Positions 50,650 through 60,693 of a DNA stretch of 64,000 bases are shown here, piece after piece. The notes under the pieces were generated by a model. It was not told the DNA's origin and did not search any database. It saw only the letters and a list, made by a program, of their open reading frames with translations. The stretch's first letter is position 1. Each line of letters begins with the position of its first letter. The position numbers and the translations under genes are program-made. Source of the DNA: an uncultured Tenacibaculum sp. (GTDB taxonomy: Bacteria; Bacteroidota; Bacteroidia; Flavobacteriales; Flavobacteriaceae); NCBI GenBank assembly GCA_947492185.1, contig CANLMR010000001.1, forward strand, positions 1,078,433 to 1,142,432. The letters run 5' to 3'.

Positions 50650-51258
50650 ATGAGTTCAGAAGATTATTTAAAAGATATATCAGAAATTAAAAACTTAATG
50701 AATAAGTCAACAAGGTTTATATCATTAAATGGATTATCAGGAGTTCTTGCAGGAACTTTTGCATTAATCGGAGCTGCATATGCATATTGGTTAGTTACCA
50801 GTAGTAAAAGAGGTTATTTAATTCTAGATGGAGAAATATTTAATTTAGTTTTACTTGATATGTTTTTAGTACTGGTTTTAAGTGTTGGAACGGCGATATA
50901 CTTAACAACTTTGAAGGCGAAGAAGAATAATGAAAAAATTTGGGATGCTACTACAAAGAGATTACTAACAAGCTTTTTGGTGCCTTTAGTGGCAGGAGGA
51001 ATTTACACATTAATAATTTTAAAGCAACAGCGATATGGTCAAACCGGAGCGTTAATGCTACTTTTTTATGGTCTAGCTTTAGTAAATGCTTCAAAATATA
51101 CTTTAGGTTATGTAAAGTATTTAGGCTACACAGAAATAATATTAGGTTTGTTATGTGCAGTTTTTCCAGGTTTCGGATTTTGGTTTTGGGTAATTGGTTT
51201 TGGTGTAATGCATATCGTTTACGGAGTTTTAATGTATTTTAAATACGAACGTAAGTAA
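50650..51258 (+). CDS. integral membrane protein
   Basis: six hydrophobic segments. Confidence 0.7.
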   Translation: MSSEDYLKDISEIKNLMNKSTRFISLNGLSGVLAGTFALIGAAYAYWLVTSSKRGYLILDGEIFNLVLLDMFLVLVLSVGTAIYLTTLKAKKNNEKIWDATTKRLLTSFLVPLVAGGIYTLIILKQQRYGQTGALMLLFYGLALVNASKYTLGYVKYLGYTEIILGLLCAVFPGFGFWFWVIGFGVMHIVYGVLMYFKYERK

Positions 51259-51277
51259 TAGAGATAATAAGAGAGGT

Positions 51278-51574
51278 TTGAAGAATATTCTTAATAACAT
51301 AAATAAAGCGTTTGATCATAGAATCCGATTAGGTATCATGTCTATATTGGTTGTAAATGAATACGCCGATTTTAAAACATTAAAAGAGTTATTAGGAGTT
51401 ACAGATGGGAATTTAGCAAGCCATTCTAAAGCCTTAGAAAAAGTAGGATTTATTATAGTAGAGAAACAGTTTATTGGACGAAAGCCCAATACAAAATATA
51501 TAGCAACACAATTAGGAAAGGATGAATTTAGAAAGCATGTTGAAGCTTTAGAAAAATTGATAAAAGGGAATTAA
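51278..51574 (+). CDS. winged-helix (ArsR/MarR-like) transcriptional regulator
   Basis: DHRIRLGIMSILVVNEYADFKTLKELLGVTDGNLASHSKALEKVGFIIVEKQFIGRKPNTKY; TTG start. Confidence 0.85.
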   Translation: MKNILNNINKAFDHRIRLGIMSILVVNEYADFKTLKELLGVTDGNLASHSKALEKVGFIIVEKQFIGRKPNTKYIATQLGKDEFRKHVEALEKLIKGN

Positions 51575-51590
51575 ATTTTTTTTAAATATT

Positions 51591-51609
51591 AACTTTGAAT
51601 TTCAAAGTT
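51591..51609. promoter_or_regulatory. putative operator AACTTTGAATTTCAAAGTT
   Basis: perfect 9-bp inverted repeat. Confidence 0.6.
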
Positions 51610-51696
51610 CTTTTAAAAAAGGGAAGATTGCTAAAACCGCCTAACTTATAGGGTTGGGCGGCTTCAAAAAAGTAAATAATTTTTAATACTAATAAA

Positions 51697-53106
51697 ATGG
51701 AAAAAGTTAATGAACCAACGGGAAAATTTGGAAAATGGATTAAACATTCTATCTCTGCAAGAATGCTAATGGTAGGATTACTGATTTTAATTTTGCTAAT
51801 ACCATTATCTTATGTAAAAGATATTATTCGAGAGCGAAAGTATAATCAAAAAGCAGTTATTAATGAGATTAATCAAAAATGGGGTGGAGAAGTACTGCTT
51901 TATGGCCCAATGTTAAAAGTTCCTTATAAAACGTATAAAATTAAACGTATTTATAATCAGGAATCAAAAACCCATCAAGAAGAAACTATAGAAAGTATAA
52001 ATAATGCTTATTTTTTTCCGAATAAGTTAGGAATACAAACTGCAGTTAACCCTCAACAAAAAAAACGAGGTATTTATGAAACAGCTGTTTATGGAAGTGA
52101 AATAAATATCAGCGGAAATTTCACAAAACCAGATTTTAATGAATTAGATATTCAAGAAAAAGATATTCTTTGGGAAAAATCTAAATTAATTATTGAGACT
52201 TCAAATTTAAAAGGAGTAAGTAGTTTGGTGGAAATTCAATTTCATAAAAATAATTATGCTTTTGAGTCTAAGTACGATAGTAATCATTCCGTTTCAAAAG
52301 ATAGAATGTATGATGTAGAAACGAGTTCTTATTCATATTTGAACTTGCATAAATTGGAAAGTAAATCAATAAAAAAAGAAGATTTACCATTAGAAAAAAC
52401 AATAGATTTCTCTTTAAAAATGAATGTAAATGGTAGTAAGCAAATTAGATTTATTCCTGTTGGAAAAGAAACCAATGTGAATATTAAATCGAATTGGAAA
52501 ACTGCTAATTTCTTAGGAGAATATTTACCATATAATCCAGATAAAATTAAAGAAGAAGGCTTTGATGCGAAATGGAAGGTGTTGGATATTAACAGACCAT
52601 TTCCTCAGCAATCGTTCAACGGAATTCCTAATTTGAAAAAATATGCATTTGGTGTGAATTTTATGATTCCAGTAGATCAATATCAAAAAAGTGAGCGATC
52701 TGCGAAGTATGGTTTTTTAGTTATAGCACTTACTTTTTTGGTTTTCTTTTTAATTCAAACCATGAGTAAAATAGCTATTCATCCTTTTCAATATTTAATG
52801 ATAGGTATTGCTTTAACGATGTTTTATACATTATTAATTTCTATTTCAGAGCATAGTAATTTTTTAAACGCTTATGTAATTGCAGGAATAGCAGTTGTAG
52901 TTTTGATTACTTTATATTCCAAATCGATTTTAAAAACATTTAAATTTCCAATGTTTATAGCAATTAGTTTAACCGCACTGTATACCTTTATTTTTATAAT
53001 AATTCAATTAGAAAGTTATGCATTATTAGTTGGCAGTATTGGATTATTTGTAATACTGGCTTCAGTAATGTATGCATCAAGAAAGATTGACTGGCAAAAC
53101 GGATAA
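51697..53106 (+). CDS. creD: cell envelope integrity protein CreD
   Basis: SISARMLMVGLLILILLIPLSYVKDIIRER; VNGSKQIRFIPVGKETNVNIKSNW; C-terminal helices. Confidence 0.9.
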   Translation: MEKVNEPTGKFGKWIKHSISARMLMVGLLILILLIPLSYVKDIIRERKYNQKAVINEINQKWGGEVLLYGPMLKVPYKTYKIKRIYNQESKTHQEETIESINNAYFFPNKLGIQTAVNPQQKKRGIYETAVYGSEINISGNFTKPDFNELDIQEKDILWEKSKLIIETSNLKGVSSLVEIQFHKNNYAFESKYDSNHSVSKDRMYDVETSSYSYLNLHKLESKSIKKEDLPLEKTIDFSLKMNVNGSKQIRFIPVGKETNVNIKSNWKTANFLGEYLPYNPDKIKEEGFDAKWKVLDINRPFPQQSFNGIPNLKKYAFGVNFMIPVDQYQKSERSAKYGFLVIALTFLVFFLIQTMSKIAIHPFQYLMIGIALTMFYTLLISISEHSNFLNAYVIAGIAVVVLITLYSKSILKTFKFPMFIAISLTALYTFIFIIIQLESYALLVGSIGLFVILASVMYASRKIDWQNG

Positions 53107-53118
53107 AATCTTTTAATT

Positions 53119-53754
53119 ATGATTACAAAACCAATAACAAAATTACAAAGTACAGTATTGCTATTAGTAGTGTTTTCAGCTTTCTTAACATTATTAAGAG
53201 TACAATTAACGCAAAATTTATCTTACACTTTTTTATTGTGGAATATTTTTTTGGCTGTTATACCATACATGATTGCAGAATTTGCTCAAAAGTTAGATGT
53301 AAAAAGAATAACCAAACTAAAGTTGATGTTTCTAATCGTATTTTGGTTGCTTTTTTTACCAAATTCACCGTATATAATTACAGATTTTATTCATTTTAAA
53401 TCCAATACATCTATGGCTTGGTATGATTTGTTTTTATTATTTACTAATGCATCTACAGGAATGCTTTTAGGTTTATTATCAATGATTACTTTTTATCAAA
53501 TAGTATGTAATAAATGGAGTAAAGAAATTGGGTACTACTTTTCTATAGCAGTGTTTTTTTTATGCGGATTTGGAATTTATCTTGGCCGTTTTTTAAGATT
53601 CAATTCTTGGGATGTCATTTTTTCTCCTTATAGTTTAATCAAGGAAAGTATGTTAAGTTTTACTGAATCAACTGCGTGGTTGTTTACCTTAGGATTTGGT
53701 TCATTGTTATGGATGTTATTTTTAATAATGAGAAGAATTAAGATAAGTATATAG
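53119..53754 (+). CDS. DUF1361 membrane protein
   Basis: LPNSPYIITDFIHF; GRFLRFNSWDVIFSP. Confidence 0.85.
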   Translation: MITKPITKLQSTVLLLVVFSAFLTLLRVQLTQNLSYTFLLWNIFLAVIPYMIAEFAQKLDVKRITKLKLMFLIVFWLLFLPNSPYIITDFIHFKSNTSMAWYDLFLLFTNASTGMLLGLLSMITFYQIVCNKWSKEIGYYFSIAVFFLCGFGIYLGRFLRFNSWDVIFSPYSLIKESMLSFTESTAWLFTLGFGSLLWMLFLIMRRIKISI

Positions 53755-53792
53755 AAACTTCAAGTACATCTCGATTTTCGAGGTGTACTTTT

Positions 53793-54011
53793 TTACGATC
53801 TTAATTTTCGTAAGATATTTTCTAAACCATTTAGTTTTAATTCATAAACTAATCCCATCATTTTTCCTAGCTTACCAGTTGGAAACCCTTTGTTTTTATA
53901 CCATACCATGTAATACTCAGGAATATCAATTAAATACGTTCCTTTATATTTACCAAAAGGCATTTTCATATTAGCAGTGTCGATTAAGAATTGTTTGTTT
54001 GATTCAATCAT
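53793..54011 (-). CDS. DUF3820 family protein
   Basis: MPFGKYKGTYLIDIPEYYMVWYKNKGFPTGKLG. Confidence 0.85.
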   Translation of the reverse strand: MIESNKQFLIDTANMKMPFGKYKGTYLIDIPEYYMVWYKNKGFPTGKLGKMMGLVYELKLNGLENILRKLRS

Positions 54012-54014
54012 TTA

Positions 54015-54590
54015 TTAATTATAATGAAAACCTCCAAAATCTTTATGTTGTTCAATATCAATTTCTAAAAAATTATAGATTTCGTTTATTAGGTAATTAA
54101 CATCTTTATCAGGAATGTAAACAGAAGTAGGATGCATTTCCTCTTGTAAATCATTTTCTTCATTAAATCTAAAGAATGCTAGAGTAGATTTTTTATGTTC
54201 TTCATTAAGTTTTACAATTTTAATTACTAAATCATTACACTTGAAGGTTGTTTTTTTGGTCTGAATCAATCCATAATCATAATAGTAACTAAAACTTTTT
54301 TTAGAAATTATTAAATACTCTTTTCCATATCTATTCCATAAATAATTTCTAACTAACCAAATATCAACTCCTAAAATAACTAAAAAAGGTAATATAGTTC
54401 CTTCATCAAATTCATTGTTTTTAGCAATAAAAAACATAAAATAAAGTAAAACAATAGTTACTAAAATGCATAAAATTAAAAGCCCAAATCTAGCAACAGA
54501 TGAAGATTTAACTATTAATTCGATGTATAAATTTTTACGATCTTTTCTTAAGGAAATTTTATTTGATAACTCTTTCATTTTTTTGAGCAA
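54015..54590 (-). CDS. hypothetical membrane protein
   Basis: ORF with two N-terminal helices. Confidence 0.6.
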   Translation of the reverse strand: MLKKMKELSNKISLRKDRKNLYIELIVKSSSVARFGLLILCILVTIVLLYFMFFIAKNNEFDEGTILPFLVILGVDIWLVRNYLWNRYGKEYLIISKKSFSYYYDYGLIQTKKTTFKCNDLVIKIVKLNEEHKKSTLAFFRFNEENDLQEEMHPTSVYIPDKDVNYLINEIYNFLEIDIEQHKDFGGFHYN

Positions 54591-54602
54591 AACTAAATAA
54601 AA

Positions 54603-55241
54603 TTATTGGTATTTATTTAAAAGACCAAAATCAAAAAGTGTCCAAAAGCTAGCTTTTAATCCACTACATTTAAAACCTGTATTTACCCAAGTATTGCATG
54701 TTTTTATAGGAGAATAGGATCCATTGGCTTCATAAAGTTGAGAGTATGGATACATTTTCTGTTCAATTTTAACTTTATGATTTGAATCATTAAGTTTAAA
54801 AGTTTCAAAAATATACTTGTTTAATTGCTTTAATTGATTTGTATTAATAGGAACTTTTATCCATTTAGGATTTACTGTTGTTTTAGCATTTACTTCTATT
54901 AGCGTAGGGTTGTTTAAAAACAAAGCTCCAAATGCATATTTAAATTTAAAATCGTTCCAAGTTGGTGTATTCAAATAAAAATTAACATCTCCCCAGCCAA
55001 ATCTAACATATTTACTAGAGTAAGATAAATCTAAACCTTTCTTAACTTCTTCTGAAAGATTTTTTTTAGGAATGATAAGACTTAGATGTATTCCGTTGGA
55101 ACTTAAATAAATGTTTTTATCTGTTTTTTCTTGCTTTTTGTTTACAGTAATATAACTTATTACAATAGATAATAGTACATAAACTATAATACTAACTAAA
55201 AAATAGAGTGTAAATTTTAAAGACTTTTTAATGAAGTGCAT
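54603..55241 (-). CDS. DUF2459-like protein
   Basis: NGIHLSLIIP; YVRFGWGDVNFYLNTPTWND; TCNTWVNTGFKCSG. Confidence 0.75.
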   Translation of the reverse strand: MHFIKKSLKFTLYFLVSIIVYVLLSIVISYITVNKKQEKTDKNIYLSSNGIHLSLIIPKKNLSEEVKKGLDLSYSSKYVRFGWGDVNFYLNTPTWNDFKFKYAFGALFLNNPTLIEVNAKTTVNPKWIKVPINTNQLKQLNKYIFETFKLNDSNHKVKIEQKMYPYSQLYEANGSYSPIKTCNTWVNTGFKCSGLKASFWTLFDFGLLNKYQ

Positions 55242-56451
55242 AATTATCGGTACCTTCTACATAGTCTTGTAAATATAGGTATCTTTCTGTTAACTCTCCA
55301 TTATCAGTAGTCATTTGAGCTCTTGCTAAAATTCCATCTTTATCGTTATTGTAAAAAGCAGGAATTACGTGTTTCAAAAACATATCTCCAAACCCTTCAC
55401 TTGCATCTTTCGGTAATTCACAAGGTAAATTATCAACGGCCATTACAACAATTGCATCTTTGTCTCTATAATCTACTTCAGATTCAGTTTTAGCATCATA
55501 ACCATAAATAGGATCAGCAATAGTTGAAGCTCTTAAAGTTGTTGCTACAGGACCATCTACATCACAAGAAATGTCAGCAACATATTTAATTTTAAAGCCT
55601 TCAGATTTTACATCTTCTCTAGTATATAAATATGGAGCGCCATCACCATAAAAATGACCAGCTATAAAGAAATCAGTTTCTTTAGCATAAGGCATAAAGT
55701 TACTTTCATATCCTGAAGGATCTTTATAAAATTCATATTTATCACCAACTTTTCCATCTTTACGTTTAGCATATTCCATTACATCTACTAAACAATAAAC
55801 AGGTTCTGTAAACTTAGAGGTTAAGTATAAAGCATCACTTACTTGTTTTATTTGTAAGTGATCTAAAATTTCTTTAGCACCTTTAGCTACTTTTCCTGTA
55901 CCCGAAAGCAAAATTTTAATATTAGGAAGTTGAATTTTATCTAACTCTCTTTTTACTTCATCTAAATCTGCTAAAGTCTCTACTTTAGGAAGCGAAAAAG
56001 ATCCTTTCTTTAAACCAATAGATCTAATTCCGTTATAAGCACCAACCAAACCTGCATATCTTCCAAAACCAATCAAACGAGCCCCATTTTCTTTAATAAT
56101 GGTTTCGTGATCAAACATTTCAATATTTTTCTCCAACATAGCCTGCAAAAGCTTGCGGTTGTATGGTTGTTTTTTTATTGTATGACTAAAGAAAAAGTAT
56201 TTTTTATTAGGTATTAAGTTTTCTACTGGTACTTCTTTTACACCAAGTAAAACATCACAATCAGAAACATCATTAGTTACGTCAAAACCAGCAGCGGCAT
56301 ATTCTTCATCTTTAAAAACTCGTATGTCAGAACTTTCGACTACAATTTCTGCTTGCGGAAATAAAGTTTTAAATTCCTTTAATTTTTTTGGAGAAAATAC
56401 GACTCTTTTATCAGGTGGGTTTTTACGTTCTTTTATGATTCCGAATTTCAT
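55228..56451 (-). CDS. NAD(P)-dependent alanine dehydrogenase/saccharopine dehydrogenase-like protein
   Basis: MKFGIIKERKNPPDKRVVFSPKKLKEF; ILLSGTGKVAKGAKEIL. Confidence 0.85.
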   Translation of the reverse strand: MKFGIIKERKNPPDKRVVFSPKKLKEFKTLFPQAEIVVESSDIRVFKDEEYAAAGFDVTNDVSDCDVLLGVKEVPVENLIPNKKYFFFSHTIKKQPYNRKLLQAMLEKNIEMFDHETIIKENGARLIGFGRYAGLVGAYNGIRSIGLKKGSFSLPKVETLADLDEVKRELDKIQLPNIKILLSGTGKVAKGAKEILDHLQIKQVSDALYLTSKFTEPVYCLVDVMEYAKRKDGKVGDKYEFYKDPSGYESNFMPYAKETDFFIAGHFYGDGAPYLYTREDVKSEGFKIKYVADISCDVDGPVATTLRASTIADPIYGYDAKTESEVDYRDKDAIVVMAVDNLPCELPKDASEGFGDMFLKHVIPAFYNNDKDGILARAQMTTDNGELTERYLYLQDYVEGTDNYALH

Positions 56452-56664
56452 GGTTGATTGTGTGAAATTTAACAAATTATACTCTATTTGTTGTAAATTA
56501 CAACATTATTGTACAAAAATACACGATTTTACCCTACTGCACAAGTAGTATTTTTTGGTATAGATGTTAAACTATCGTTTTATAATAACAGTTTATTTTT
56601 TACTGAAAAAAAGTGCTCGGAATTGAAGTTTAAAAAGTTAATTTTTAACGCTTTATAAGGAGTG

Positions 56665-56702
56665 AAAAAACTCTTATTGAATTTTCAATAAGAGTTTTTT
56701 AA
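56665..56702. terminator. intrinsic terminator
   Basis: AAAAAACTCTTATTGAATTTTCAATAAGAGTTTTTT. Confidence 0.85.
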
Positions 56703-56732
56703 GTAATATAATTTGGAGGAACTTTTTATAAT

Positions 56733-56918
56733 TTACATAGAAAGTGTGTCTCCCGGATCAGCAATTACTTGACACCAACAAGAAACACCAGTTGGAAGAT
56801 ATGGAGACCCTATACATACACGTCTAGTTCCATCTGGGCATTTAATTGCTCCTCCACTTATTTTTAATTGAGATGTTTTGTCTAAAACTTTACCTAGGTT
56901 TGAAATTGATTTTAACAT
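56733..56918 (-). CDS. double-glycine-leader Cys-rich small peptide precursor
   Basis: MLKSISNLGKVLDKTSQLKISGG leader followed by a 4-Cys core, AIKCPDGTRRVCIGSPYLPTGVSCWCQ. Confidence 0.75.
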   Translation of the reverse strand: MLKSISNLGKVLDKTSQLKISGGAIKCPDGTRRVCIGSPYLPTGVSCWCQVIADPGDTLSM

Positions 56919-57204
56919 AGTTGATTTAATTTTGTTGTCCTTACTCTATTAAAAGCTTTTCAGGTTTCGCTATGTTGGAGTTTATACTAACTCCATTACA
57001 AATATTTAATGAATAGTCTGAAAAAAGAAGTGTATAGAGTTGTTATTTATAAAATATGGAGGTATTTTTTAAAAAAAATGACTACTAAAATAATGTTTAA
57101 TCAATTGCTTTTCAGTGGTTTATGTTGTTTTCTTCTGATTTAGGTTTCAGATGTTAAATAGAGCCTAAAAAAAAACTAATTTTAGAAAACAAAAACTATT
57201 AATT

Positions 57205-57378
57205 ATGAAACTACTATTTATTGAGGATTTAAAAAGTTATGAATTAACAAAAGAAGAACAATATAAAATTTATGCTAAAGAAGGTAAGTTGGATGGTGGA
57301 GTAAATACAGACGGAGATGAAGACTGTTTCCCATTAGCAAATCAACCAAAGGAAAAGAAGAATTCTAAATGTATTTAA
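57205..57378 (+). CDS. small peptide with GG motif (missing from the ORF track)
   Basis: manual translation MKLLFIEDLKSYELTKEEQYKIYAKEGKLDGGVNTDGDEDCFPLANQPKEKKNSKCI*. Confidence 0.55.
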   Translation: MKLLFIEDLKSYELTKEEQYKIYAKEGKLDGGVNTDGDEDCFPLANQPKEKKNSKCI

Positions 57379-57399
57379 AAACACTTATTTAGGAAGCCC

Positions 57400-59097
57400 T
57401 TACAATCCCGTTTCGATTTTTTCAATGAATTGATACGGGGTTATTCCTGTATATTTTTTGAATATCCTAGTGAAGGACTTTGCATTTTTATACCCACCTA
57501 TTTCTGCTATAGCTTGAGTAGTATAGGCTCTAACCGTTTTGTCTTTATTAAGCTTTTCTACAATATACTTTATTCTTAATTCATTAGTATATTCATTGAA
57601 TGTCATTTTTTTATAATCCTTAATAATTTTAGAAAGATACGTAGTATTCGTCCCAACTTTTTTTGCTGTTGTATAAAGATTAAAATCTTCTTTTAAAAAA
57701 AATAAACTGTTTTCAATTTTCTTTAAACCCTCTATAACTTGTAAATGGTGTTCGTTTTTTATGTTTATTCCACTAGTGTTGTTTACGTCTTTTTGAGAAT
57801 TATTGAGCAACTGTTGCAATCGTTTTTTAGCATTTCTTTTTTCTTTTACATTTTTTGAAATGATGAAAATACTTGATATCAAAACAAGTATTAGAAAAAT
57901 ACTAGTTACAATGATTACATTTTTATTTTTAGAGTTAGATTTTTTTAAACTTTGAATTTTTTTATTTAAGAGATAAGTTTCATCTGTACTAAAAATTCTT
58001 TCATTTTCAAGTAGCTGTTCTTTTTTAGCTTTCTCTAGGATCTTTTGATGTTTTTTAAAATAGTAAGATGCAGAATCTTGGTTTTGTTCTTTTACATATA
58101 TTTCACTCAAATACTTATGCGAATTCACATAATTCGGATCTAATAATGTATCTTTTTTAATTTTTAAAAGTTGTAAAAAAGACATTTTAGATTGTTTTAA
58201 ACTATCCAATTCCCAATAATTTATTCCGTTGTTATAATAAGAGTTGTATAAATAAGATAAGGCATTACTTTCGTTAAAGAAATTAATGCTTTTTTGAAAA
58301 TATGGTTTGGCTTTAGAATACTCTTTTTTTAAAGTATATGTTGTTGCTAAATAAGAATACACTTGACCATATCTAAATTTAGATAATTTTAATTCATCAT
58401 CCTTAAGAATTCTTTTAAAGTAGTGAATTGCTGAATCACCATAAGATAGTTGAGTTACTTCTTTTTGGAATCGAGAGTTATAAATAGCACCAGTATTTAG
58501 TAAGGTCTTGTATTTTCTATTAGGATATTTAGAACCTAGAATGGTTTTATTGTTTTCTACTATTTTTAAAGTTGTGTTTATTTTATCAAGAGCATTATCG
58601 AGTTGTCCCATATCCTGATAAATTAAAGCAACATTTCCTTTAATTTTTACAATTCGCTCTATATCATTGGTTATTAGAGCATAATTTTCTGCTTTAAGGT
58701 AATAATCTAAAGCAGTTTTCATTTGGCCTCTTCTTTTGTAAGTATTTCCTAGGAGAATGTATATATCGAAAAGAAGAGTGTAGTTAGATTTATTTTCTTT
58801 TATAAGAGGTAAATATGTATTTATGCTGTCGGAATAAGATTCAAAGTTGAAAGGATATTTATCTCTGGTTTTTAAATATATACCACCAGCATAGCCAAAT
58901 GTTTTATAAGGTATATTAGAACTTTGTTTTAGTTTATTCATGTAAAATAGTGCGCTATCTGTTCCTATTTTTTTATTGGAGTAAAACTTTTGTTTTAATA
59001 TTTGAAGTTGATTTTTATTGATAGTGGTAACTTCCTGAGAAAAACATTGTATAACAGATAAAACTAATAATACAATAAGGCAACTGTAAGTGCGCAT
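57400..59097 (-). CDS. TPR-repeat plus AraC-type HTH regulator
   Basis: TPR-like region, one TM helix, C-terminal IAEIGGYKNAKSFTRIFKKYTGITPYQFIEKI. Confidence 0.9.
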   Translation of the reverse strand: MRTYSCLIVLLVLSVIQCFSQEVTTINKNQLQILKQKFYSNKKIGTDSALFYMNKLKQSSNIPYKTFGYAGGIYLKTRDKYPFNFESYSDSINTYLPLIKENKSNYTLLFDIYILLGNTYKRRGQMKTALDYYLKAENYALITNDIERIVKIKGNVALIYQDMGQLDNALDKINTTLKIVENNKTILGSKYPNRKYKTLLNTGAIYNSRFQKEVTQLSYGDSAIHYFKRILKDDELKLSKFRYGQVYSYLATTYTLKKEYSKAKPYFQKSINFFNESNALSYLYNSYYNNGINYWELDSLKQSKMSFLQLLKIKKDTLLDPNYVNSHKYLSEIYVKEQNQDSASYYFKKHQKILEKAKKEQLLENERIFSTDETYLLNKKIQSLKKSNSKNKNVIIVTSIFLILVLISSIFIISKNVKEKRNAKKRLQQLLNNSQKDVNNTSGINIKNEHHLQVIEGLKKIENSLFFLKEDFNLYTTAKKVGTNTTYLSKIIKDYKKMTFNEYTNELRIKYIVEKLNKDKTVRAYTTQAIAEIGGYKNAKSFTRIFKKYTGITPYQFIEKIETGL

Positions 59098-59309
59098 AAA
59101 CTAATAATGGTTAGCTGAAGGCCTAAATATATAAAAAATCAATAGTATTGGTTTATTATGTGAAATTAAAAACTTTGGATTATACTTTTTTATGTAAACT
59201 TGTTTTTATATTTGCCATCCGTCTTTTTAAGATACATTCAGTCAAAATAGCTTGATTTTTTGATTTTGGTATGTGTTTTGAAAATTAGGATATAATTCTT
59301 TGACATATT

Positions 59310-59705
59310 GGGGACGACTGGTTTTGACAGCAAGACTAGTAAAACTGTAAGCATACCGAGGATTGAAATGACTACTCGTAAAACTTATTTCAACAATTTA
59401 AACGGCGAAAATAATTACGCTTTAGCTGCTTAATAATCTGAATTATAGTAAGATTCAAGCCTAGTCCCGCGAGGCGGGAAAGCTAAATGTCCACGAAAAG
59501 CCTTGGTTTGCGGCGTTTCACTTTTGGGCATCGTAAAAGTAAACATAGAAAATCTAATACTTCGATAGATTTTCGAAACTAAAGAAGATAAGCTAAAAAT
59601 GGGCCGTTCTTAGTCAGCTTTTAGTCGAAAATTAAATAAGAACTAAGTATGTAGAAAGCTTTTTTGCTACTTGTTTGGACCCGAGTTCGATTCTCGGCGT
59701 CTCCA
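59310..59705 (+). ncRNA. ssrA: transfer-messenger RNA
   Basis: 5' GGGGACGACTGGTTTTGACAGC; tag frame GGC GAA AAT AAT TAC GCT TTA GCT GCT TAA (59404-59433, GENNYALAA); 3' GAGTTCGATTCTCGGCGTCTCCA. Confidence 0.96.
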
Positions 59706-59791
59706 CAAAATTTTAATCCCTGTAACTTTTGTTGTAGGGATTATTTTTTTAGATAATTATATGCTTTTTCGATTAAGTTTATTCTATTGTT

Positions 59792-59927
59792 GCACAACGT
59801 GTTTGTATATGGATTGTTGCGTGATTTAAGTACTAAATTTAGCAAATAATAACCGAATAGAAAATCCGAGAGGATTTTCGTAAGTAAGCTAGAACTAGCA
59901 ATAAATTATATACGGTGTTGTAGGTAG
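59792..59927. repeat. attC-like imperfect palindrome A
   Basis: GCACAACGTGTTTGTATATGG...TTATATACGGTGTTGTAGG; inner hairpin AAAATCCGAGAGGATTTT. Confidence 0.7.
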
Positions 59928-59930
59928 TTT

Positions 59931-60356
59931 TTATATTTCAGTCATTTTAATAGTTCTACTCGATGTTCTTCTTTCTCCATCTATTGTATAGCTTGTAATG
60001 ATTTTTAATTCCGAAAATTCTTTATAATTCTGAATACTCTTTTTAATTAAATCAGAAGTTAGTTTAATCTTACTTTTCCTTTCTTGAGAATCAATAGATT
60101 TAAATTCCGAAATCATTATAGTAATATCATTCGATATTTTTCCATTAAAATTAGTCTCGCTTTTCGAAATCAATGGGAATTCACAATTCCAGATTTTTTT
60201 TAAACTCTCAATAGTTTTTTCTCTTGAGTCAGAATATATAATTTCAATTGAATTTGTTTCCGAGTTTATTGCTATTTCAGTTTTTTTTTGAGAGTCAGTT
60301 TTATTTACACAACTCAAAACTAAAATTCCGATTAAAAAGTATAATATTTTTTTCAT
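59931..60356 (-). CDS. hypothetical lipoprotein (cassette gene)
   Basis: MKKILYFLIGILVLSCVNK lipobox. Confidence 0.65.
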   Translation of the reverse strand: MKKILYFLIGILVLSCVNKTDSQKKTEIAINSETNSIEIIYSDSREKTIESLKKIWNCEFPLISKSETNFNGKISNDITIMISEFKSIDSQERKSKIKLTSDLIKKSIQNYKEFSELKIITSYTIDGERRTSSRTIKMTEI

Positions 60357-60378
60357 TAGTTACGTTTTTCTCAAATTA

Positions 60379-60434
60379 CCTACAACGTCCTAAATAAACG
60401 CCCGTTTTAATGGCGTTTATTTTTTGTTGTGAGC
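60379..60434. repeat. attC-like imperfect palindrome B
   Basis: CCTACAACG...AAATAAACGCC/GGCGTTTATTT...TTGTTGTGAGC. Confidence 0.65.
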
Positions 60435-60438
60435 TTTT

Positions 60439-60693
60439 TTACATTCTTGATAATACAGTTATTGTAGTAATTATTGAAACAATTGCACTGATTACAGCTA
60501 TAATCATCAATAATTTTCCAATTTTTTCAATCCAATGAGAAGTCCATTTGAAATCTGTTTCTTGCTCTTCTAAAGATTTCATTCCAAGATAGTTTCTTAG
60601 TTGTCTCGAGTCACTCAATATCTTCCCTAGATAAAATAAAACTACATCATATAAAATGGATTGGATCAATCCAACTAGTGCTGTTAAAATCAT
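60439..60693 (-). CDS. small membrane protein (cassette gene)
   Basis: two hydrophobic segments; 4-nt overlap with the upstream ORF. Confidence 0.55.
   Translation of the reverse strand: MILTALVGLIQSILYDVVLFYLGKILSDSRQLRNYLGMKSLEEQETDFKWTSHWIEKIGKLLMIIAVISAIVSIITTITVLSRM

Noticed and set aside
50940-51242. 100-aa ORF in an alternative frame of the membrane-protein gene
   Set aside because: Fully internal, Phe/Cys/Asn-rich out-of-frame translation
59404-59433. Small ORF GENNYALAA as a new peptide
   Set aside because: It is the tmRNA proteolysis tag
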